Shown in pieces: positions 59,027-64,000 of a DNA stretch of 64,000 nucleotides (its first letter is position 1; the number at the start of each line of letters is the position of its first letter). The DNA comes from Diploptera punctata. Its lineage: Eukaryota > Arthropoda > Insecta > Blattodea > Blaberidae. The notes below the pieces were generated by a model, which searched no databases, was not told the origin of the DNA, and was given only the letters and a program-made list of their open reading frames with translations. A program made the translations under genes and the position numbers. The DNA is taken from contig JASPKZ010009905.1 of NCBI GenBank assembly GCA_030220185.1, positions 1 through 64,000 on the forward strand, given 5' to 3'.

Positions 59027-59165
59027 AACCCGTCGCTGTGGCGTAGTCGGTAGGGTCCCTACCTTTCACTCGGGCGACCCAGGTTCGATTCCCGGCGGGG
59101 TAAGATATTTTTAAAATCTCAACCTTGGGACTGGGTGTGTGTAGTGTCCAAGTTGTACCCATTGG
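59027..59165 (+). mobile_element. SINE-5, copy 3
   Basis: CCGTCGCTGTGGCGTAGTCG (box A region), CTTTCAC loop, GACCCAGGTTCGATTCCCGG (box B), TCTCAACCTTGGGACTGGGT. The 3' half is missing. Confidence 0.8.
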
Positions 59166-59201
59166 GTTTAATTCCTCTAAAAAAACATAATATATAATGA
59201 A

Positions 59202-59311
59202 TTGTTTGTGAGTGAAACCAAAACAAAAGACAGTCAGAAGTCTAACTTCTCATCATATTATTCAACTGTTTGTGTGTGAAACAAAAACAAGAGACAGTCA
59301 TAAGTCTAACT
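59202..59311 (+). repeat. Tandem duplication, ~65-base unit
   Basis: TGTTTGTGAGTGAAACCAAA ... AGACAGTCAGAAGTCTAACTT and TGTTTGTGTGTGAAACAAAA ... AGACAGTCATAAGTCTAACTT lie next to each other, about 90 percent identical. Confidence 0.85.
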
Positions 59312-59321
59312 TATTTTTATT

Positions 59322-59701
59322 TTTTTTTTTTGCAAATGCCCCAGGTTGTCTTTCCACATTCCTGGTGTTCTCTCGTGGCATGGCGTACTTGTAACTCACT
59401 TATGAGGTTGGGACGCCTGGAAGGCGGATTACAGCTGCCCCGATGATATGATGGATGCTGATGATAGTTGTGCGCCAGGAGAGTCCCTAATCCTAAGCTT
59501 ATTCTAAGATGAACATGAATAATGATTCGATGACATATGATTTCGGGGACAGTTTGGGCCTTAAAGTTTTCCTGACATTGTCTTACAGGTAGGAAAAACC
59601 CAGATAAAAACCTCACCCAGAAAAACTGACCAGACCGGGGATCGTACCCGGGCCCGCTGCGTGACAAGGCAGCATGCTACCTCGAGACCACAGCGGTGGA
59701 C
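59322..59701 (-). mobile_element. SINE-1 (long 3' type), antisense, full length
   Basis: A T-run, GCCCCAGGTTGTCTTTCCAC, ACGCCTGGAAGGCGGATTAC, AAAAACCTCACCCAGAAAAA, GGGGATCGTACCCGGGCCCG (box B) and GCTACCTCGAGACCACAGCG (box A). Confidence 0.92.
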
Positions 59702-59937
59702 ACTTCTCATTATACTATGTTGGAATCTTAACTTTTAATAGATAAAAACATGGCTACAGACGCACAGTGTATTAACAACAATACTGTCCAATTAGTATTT
59801 ATAGTTTTTTGAAACACTGAAATCCTTATATCTCAGAAAAGAACAATATTTGGCTTATGTTATTGCCGTAAGCCCTTCATATATATACATAATATCTACG
59901 ACGACTTTGAGAATTTGCTTCTTTTTAATTACATTAT
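59702..59937. other. Spacer
   Basis: Nothing recognised. Confidence 0.4.
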
Positions 59938-60177
59938 CTGTAGCTTGCTGGGTGAGGTTTTTTTAAGGATTTTTCCTCACATGTAAGACAAACGTCAGAG
60001 AACTTTAAAGCCGTCCATCATTATCACGTTCCACTTATTTAGACTAATTTTAAGATTAGAGCTTCTCCTGACGCATCCATATATCATCGGGGCAGTGTAA
60101 CCCCGCCTTACCGGCGCCCCAACCTCAGAAGTGGATTACGAGTACGCCAATGCTAAGAGAGAATGCCAGAAATTTCG
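59938..60177 (+). mobile_element. SINE-1, head truncated
   Basis: CTGGGTGAGGTTTTTTTAAG, TCACATGTAAGACAAACGTC, TCGGGGCAGTGTAACCCCGC and AAGTGGATTACGAGTACGCC. The tRNA-like head is missing. Confidence 0.85.
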
Positions 60178-60841
60178 TGGTATTTATAAAAATATATCAC
60201 AATTAAAATACAGATATAAATAATACAATTTTCTCAGTTCTATAAAATAATTTCCCATTTTTCGTAACAAAAATGTGAAACAAATGTGTCAATAAAGACA
60301 ACCTAAAAACAAACGACAATCAATTTGCTTACAGTCGGCCTTGTTATTATCAGCAAGTGGCGGACAGTACATTTGCATAATGCGTGCCTATGAAAATAGC
60401 GGTCGTGACGAAGTTTTGCCAAAAAAGATTGCGTAAATGAATTTTACGATCAAACTCCTGGAATAACATAGCGATGCAATCATGTGATGAAACCAGCCCA
60501 TGCGATCATGCTCAAACATAAAATTACCATTATCTGTCAGTTGCAATAAAACTTATGGAGTAATTATCAAGACTGTGTTACGTAACAATTTGCTCATTTG
60601 TTCACACCCACTCGCTACTGAAAATATCACCTGTATATTGTTTAATTTTTCTTAAAAATAGATACAATATTTAACATTTGGGCACCTACAATTAAGTAGC
60701 TACTTAATATAAAGGAACTCAAACTAAAGCTGAGGGCTTTCCTCAACACAATCATGCAACTCTCTATACCTGCTAGCCAGTAACATGCAACCACTTCAGT
60801 TGAACTTGCCTCTTTGGAGCTGTCATGACCCGGATTTTTTA

Positions 60842-60842
<1 letters not shown>
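60178..60842. other. Spacer, nothing recognised
   Basis: No supported feature. Confidence 0.4.
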
Positions 60843-60895
<53 letters not shown>

Positions 60896-60906
60896 TATTA
60901 TTATTA
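60843..60906. repeat. (ATT)n microsatellite
   Basis: ATT triplets, one ACT. Confidence 0.95.
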
Positions 60907-60914
60907 CGCTCTAA

Positions 60915-61185
60915 CTCGTGTACGGCATCATCATCCTCATCTGCATTCATGGATTAGGTCTGTTGACCCGTTCCGACTTTAGCCCGTCTCTTTCTAGGTC
61001 TGCCCACATCTCGGGTGCCTTTGGGTTTGTATTTTGTTATTTGTTTTGGATATCTATCTTCATTCATTCCATGTGTTGCTTCCATTTTGTCTATATGTAT
61101 ATATTTTATCAGTTATTGCAAATATTTCAACTTCCTGTCTTATTTCTGTGTTCTTGATTCTGTCTTCCTTAGTGCACCCTTTAAC
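60915..61185 (-). mobile_element. LINE 3' end, antisense, worn
   Basis: GGCATCATCATCCTCATCTG (tail complement), GACCCGTTCCGACTTTAGCC, TCTTTCTAGGTCTGCCCACA (degraded GRPRKR end) and GTCTTATTTCTGTGTTCTTG. Confidence 0.6.
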
Positions 61186-61218
<33 letters not shown>

Positions 61219-61252
61219 TAATAATAATATAATAATAATAATAATAATAACT
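61186..61252. repeat. (AAT)n microsatellite
   Basis: AAT triplets with ATAATA breaks. Confidence 0.95.
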
Positions 61253-61322
61253 CCAAGGAGTTATTTTTTAAATAAACAGGATGAAAATCCTACAAATGAT
61301 GTTTAAGAAGGAGGAGAAGTAT
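61253..61322 (+). mobile_element. LINE tail fragment
   Basis: CCAAGGAGTTATTTTTTAAA, TAAACAGGATGAAAATCCTA and GTTTAAGAAGGAGGAGAAG match the 3' UTR and tail at 48.07-48.15 kb. Confidence 0.65.
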
Positions 61323-61449
61323 AGTGTGGACTGATGGTATTTTGAGCAGCATGAGGAGAAAACGGGTTGGATGATGGATTGACAGAGAGATATAAAGGAG
61401 ATTTAATTGGGCATAGCAAGATTTTTGAAATCTGCTAAATAAATATAAT
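61323..61449. other. Spacer
   Basis: Nothing recognised. Confidence 0.4.
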
Positions 61450-61517
61450 AATTATTATTATAATTAATTAAATAAAAATAAAACTTAGTTTTATTTTATT
61501 TTCATATTTATTAAGAT

Positions 61518-61646
61518 TTCCATGAAGAAATTATCAAGCAAGAGGAAGGCGTGATGTTGGAAGACCTAGAAGACGTTGGGCTGATGCATTATGAAGTCGG
61601 AACGGGCAATTGCCTAATCCCTGGAGTGATGATGATGATGATGATG
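61518..61646 (+). mobile_element. LINE 3' end nested in the fold-back
   Basis: CAAGAGGAAGGCGTGATGTT encodes QARGRRDVGRPRRRWADAL, then GTCGGAACGGGCAATTGCCT and GATGATGATGATGATG. ATATTTATTAAGAT at 61504-61517 is repeated at 61647-61660, a perfect 14-base target duplication. Confidence 0.9.
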
Positions 61647-61671
61647 ATATTTATTAAGATATAATTCAGTG

Positions 61672-61705
61672 ACAGCTGTTTCGGTACACTGTACCTTCTT
61701 CACAC
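61672..61705 (-). other. Hammerhead-like core, left arm at 61.7 kb
   Basis: Minus strand: GTGAAGA (first C changed to G), A, GGT...ACC hairpin, GAAA, then CAGCTGTC. Confidence 0.4.
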
Positions 61706-61825
61706 ATGTTAATTTATTAATTGTGTTCTAACTGATCTAAGCAACAATACAAAAATTTAAATAAATTATTGTTGTATTGTTGCTTAGATCAGTTGGAACA
61801 CAATTCATAATTTGTTAACATGTCT

Positions 61826-61858
61826 GAAGAAGGTGCAGTGTACCGAAACAGCTGTCAC
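61826..61858 (+). other. Hammerhead-like core, right arm at 61.8 kb
   Basis: CTGAAGA at 61826-61832, one spacer A, GGT/ACC stem with seven-base loop, GAAA at 61847-61850, then CAGCTGTC. The CAGCTG could act as a minimal stem III with GTC as the cleavage triplet, as described for Penelope-type hammerheads. Stem I pairing is weak. Confidence 0.5.
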
Positions 61859-62007
61859 TGAATTATATCTTAATAAATATGAAAATCAAATAAAATTAAG
61901 TTTTATTTTTATTTAATTAATAAATATGGATTTTCATCAAGTAAACACCAACTGAATTGATTAGATAATAATAATTATAATTATTAATATTATTACATGG
62001 ACAACTA

Positions 62008-62409
62008 ATGACAAATGAGGGAAATTTTGAGGAAGTGGCTGAATTCAAATACCTAGGAACAATAATGACAAATAGGAATGAGATGCACAAAGAAATTAAA
62101 TATAGGCTCTTGATGTCCCAACTCCTTTCAAAAAACGTTAAACTGAAAATATATAAAACTATTATTCTACCAGTTATATTATATGGGTGCGAAACATGGA
62201 CTCTTACTTTAAGGGAGGAAAGAAGATTACAAGTATTTGAGAATAAAGTACTTAGGAAGATTTGTGGACCAAAGAGAGGTGAACAGACAGATGAATGGAG
62301 AAGACTACATAACAATGAACTACATGGTCTTTGTAGGAAGCCAGATATAATAAGAACAGTTAAGTCTCGTAGTGCGATGGGTAGGACATGTTGCACGTAT
62401 GGGGAATGA
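62008..62409 (+). pseudogene. RT-A thumb frame
   Basis: About 133 codons to the two-base deletion, ending in nonsense (SAMGRTCCTYGE). KICGPKRGEQTDEWRRLHNN shows F to C and D to G changes. Confidence 0.85.
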
Positions 62410-62608
62410 AAGACGTGCATGGAAGCTTCTTGTAGGAAAGCCAGAAGTAAAACGCCCAATTGGTAGACCAAGAATGAGGTGGGAGAATAACATTAACTAT
62501 GATTTGAGGGAAGTAGATTATACAGGGAATGATTGGAAAGCATTAGCTCAGGATAGGGATGTATGGAGAGCTTATGTCCGCGCGGTCATGTACCTACGGG
62601 TTCGATAG
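62372..62608 (+). pseudogene. RT-A terminal module
   Basis: About 78 codons: MRWVGHVARMGNERRAWKLL, VGKPEVKRPIGRPRMRW, YDLREVDYTGNDWKALAQDR, AVMYLRVR. Shares KPEVKRPIGRP with the 17.6-kb copy, so the two belong to one subfamily. Confidence 0.87.
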
Positions 62609-62639
62609 TGCCAGTGAGTAAGTAAGTATTACATTATTA

Positions 62640-62778
62640 ATAATGGCCTAATACATTGTTGAATCATAACCTGTCCTTTATTAGGAGTTACTACAACAAG
62701 TTAATTTTGGTTAGGGTACTTTATTTACTCGTAGATGTTATGAATGGCATGCGGTCAACACACGGACTCAATGAGATC

Positions 62779-62780
<2 letters not shown>
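62640..62780 (-). mobile_element. SINE-3 3' part
   Basis: CCTGTCCTTTATTAGGAGTT, GTAGATGTTATGAATGGCAT and GCGGTCAACACACGGACTCA match 1.03-1.14 kb. The head is missing. Confidence 0.65.
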
Positions 62781-62820
<40 letters not shown>

Positions 62821-62824
62821 TATA
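62778..62824. repeat. (AAT)n microsatellite
   Basis: About 15 AAT triplets between SINE-3 and SINE-1 sequences. Confidence 0.95.
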
Positions 62825-62828
62825 ATGT

Positions 62829-63186
62829 ATCCACCAATGTGGTCTCGAGGTAGCGTGCTGCCTTGACAAGCAGCGGGCCCGAGTTCGATCCTCGGTCGGG
62901 AGAAGTTTCCTGGTTGATGTATTTTTGCGGGCTATTTTCTCAACTGTAAGATAAATTTCAGGAAACTTTAAGGCCCCTAAACATCATGTGGCCACCATTA
63001 TCACCACTATCATATTCGCCTCTTTAGAATAAGTTCAGATTAAGACCCTCCTGACGCATCATCACCTTTCATATCATTGGCCAGCTTAACTCCGACTTCC
63101 AAGCGCCCGAACCTCAAAATTGGGTTGCAAGTACGCAATGCCAGGTGAGAATATCAGAAATGTCTTAATGACAACCTGGTGCCATT
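62829..63186 (+). mobile_element. SINE-1 (long 3' type), diverged
   Basis: CCACCAATGTGGTCTCGAGG, CCCGAGTTCGATCCTCGGTC (box B), ATTTCAGGAAACTTTAAGGC and GCAAGTACGCAATGCCAGGT. Full length. Confidence 0.9.
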
Positions 63187-63221
63187 GATTATAATATAAA
63201 CAATAATAATATTAATAATAA

Positions 63222-64000
63222 TGGCACAAAGAGTAGGGTGCGTGTAGGCAAACAGTTTCCGGACACTTTTGAAATCCAGAATGGGTTGAAGCAAGGAGAT
63301 GCACTATCTCCTCTACTATTTAATTTTGTACTAGAGCATGCCATTAAGTCTTTAGAGAATGAGGAAGGATAACAACTCAATGGTATTAATAAGCTGTTAG
63401 TTTATGCTGATGATGTAGTACTATTGGCCGATAGCGAGGAGATACTAAAGGACAACACGCACACACTATTGAGTAACACTAAGAAATTAGGACTGGAAGT
63501 AAATATCAATAAAACTAAATATATGGTCTCACGTAGAAATTCATTATATAATGGAAATGGACAGCTAATGACAAATGAGGGAAATTTTGAGGAAGTGGCT
63601 GAATTCAAATACCTAGGAACAATAATCACTAATAGGAATGAGATGCACAAAGAAATTAAACATAGGCTCAATTCTGGAAATGCATGCTATTATGCACTGC
63701 AGAGAATAAAGTACTTAGGAAAATTTTTGGACCAAAGATAGATGAACAGACAGGTGAATGGAGAAGACTACATAACAATGAACTACATGGTCTTTATAGG
63801 AAGCCAGATATAATAAGAACAGTTAAGTCTCGTAGACTGCGATGGGCAGGACATGTTGCACGTATGTGGAATGAAAGACGTGCATGGAAGCTTCTTGTAG
63901 GAAAGCCAGAGGGAAAACGTCCAGTTGGTAGACCAAGAATGAGGTGGGAGAATAACATTAACTACGATTTGAGGGAAGTAGATTATACAGGGAATGATTG
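63222..64000 (+). mobile_element. RT-A copy running off the window end
   Basis: Starts at NGTKSRVRVGKQFPDTFEIQ (ATGGCACAAAGAG), has QGDALSPLLFNFVLEHAI with the block-4 proline intact, a stop from TTAC to ATAAC at ~63370, VYADDVVLLADSEEILKDNT, EFKYLGTIITNRNE, then a ~137-base deletion after YYALQR and the terminal module to the window edge. Confidence 0.92.
63424..63741 (+). pseudogene. RT-A palm/thumb frame to the deletion
   Basis: About 105 codons from ADSEEILKDNTHTLLSNTKK to NACYYALQRIKYLGKFLDQR; the last residues are out of the family frame because of the deletion. Confidence 0.87.

Larger units (their letters stand above)
61450..61990. mobile_element. Fold-back element with hammerhead-like cores, split by a LINE end
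   Basis: Outer arms ATTAATTAAATAAAAATAAA ... TTTCATATTTATTAAGAT and their complement at 61873-61930. Inner arms TATAATTCAGTGACAGCTGT, CGGTACACTGTACCTTCTTC, GTTCTAACTGATCTAAGCAA and complement, centre near 61755. About 410 bases without the insertion. Confidence 0.85.
61996..62628 (+). mobile_element. RT-A copy with a ~40-base deletion
   Basis: Begins GQLMTNEGNFEEVAEFKYLG, loses the LNSGNACYYALQR segment (AGGCTCTTGATGTCC), continues LPVILYGCETWTLTLREERR, has a two-base deletion at GTCTCGTAGTGCGATGG, then the terminal module and GTGCCAGTGAGTAAGTAAGT. Confidence 0.92.

Noticed and set aside
1..64000. CRISPR array, bacterial operon or prophage
   Set aside because: No regularly spaced direct repeats with unique spacers, no ribosome-binding-site-led gene strings; LINE/SINE content shows a eukaryotic nuclear genome.
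1..64000. LTR retrotransposon or endogenous virus
   Set aside because: No paired direct terminal repeats, gag, integrase or envelope frames were seen; all RT blocks are of the non-LTR kind.

Overview
The window looks like repeat-dense, AT-rich insect nuclear DNA. The style of its non-LTR retrotransposons (C-terminal modules of the form RLRWAGHVARM...GRPRMRW) and its many tRNA-derived SINEs fit a blattodean such as a large cockroach; that assignment is inference from sequence style, not a database match. I see no intact host protein-coding gene, no rRNA, no convincing functional tRNA, no CRISPR array and no bacterial-type operon. Nearly everything recognisable is mobile-element debris, often nested several layers deep.

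Names used here for repeat families: RT-A is a non-LTR retrotransposon with a YADD catalytic box and a (GTAA)n 3' tail (eleven pieces, all truncated at the 5' end). RT-B has a FADDQ box. RT-C ends in a GRPLKRLLDG module and an (ATG)n tail. RT-J is a Jockey/CR1-like LINE whose 3' end carries an AAGGCC...GGCCTT palindrome before (ATT)n. Many further 3' ends of related LINEs have (GAA)n or (ATG)n tails. SINE-1 (tRNA-Asp-like head) is the commonest SINE. SINE-2 to SINE-7 are other tRNA-headed families, SINE-5 having a tRNA-Gly(TCC)-like head.

Layout: 0-6 kb holds a hairpin-bearing dispersed repeat, SINE-3, an expanded SINE-1 and the longest RT-A copy. 6-13 kb holds SINE-6 copies, a composite fold-back element and SINE-1 copies. 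13-16.4 kb holds an RT-B copy inserted into RT-A between 88-bp duplications, followed by a SINE-2/SINE-1/SINE-3 cluster. 17-20.4 kb holds RT-A, a 0.6-kb polypyrimidine tract and SINE-1 copies. 20.5-21.1 kb is the only host-gene relic, an intronless broken copy of dynein axonemal light chain 1 (DNAL1). 21.2-23.5 kb is an RT-J-type LINE with a nested LINE fragment, then an antisense RT-A. 25-36 kb mixes a mariner-like MITE, SINEs and fold-back elements. 36-45 kb holds RT-A copies, a 0.5-kb fold-back split by RT-A and a piggyBac-like MITE. 45-56 kb is mainly LINE remnants, including an RT-B copy split by SINE-4. 56-64 kb holds a Helitron-like end, a Tigger/pogo-like MITE, SINE-1 copies and RT-A copies up to the window edge.

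The most interesting signal is a motif shared by three unrelated-looking fold-back repeat families (about 12, 30/34-35 and 61.7 kb). Each arm has CTGANGA (or a one-base variant), one spacer base, a short perfect or near-perfect hairpin, then GAAA. That is the arrangement of a hammerhead-ribozyme core as known from Penelope-like elements, but with one extra base, so activity is uncertain. Several insertions have clean target-site duplications, which gives a relative order of events.
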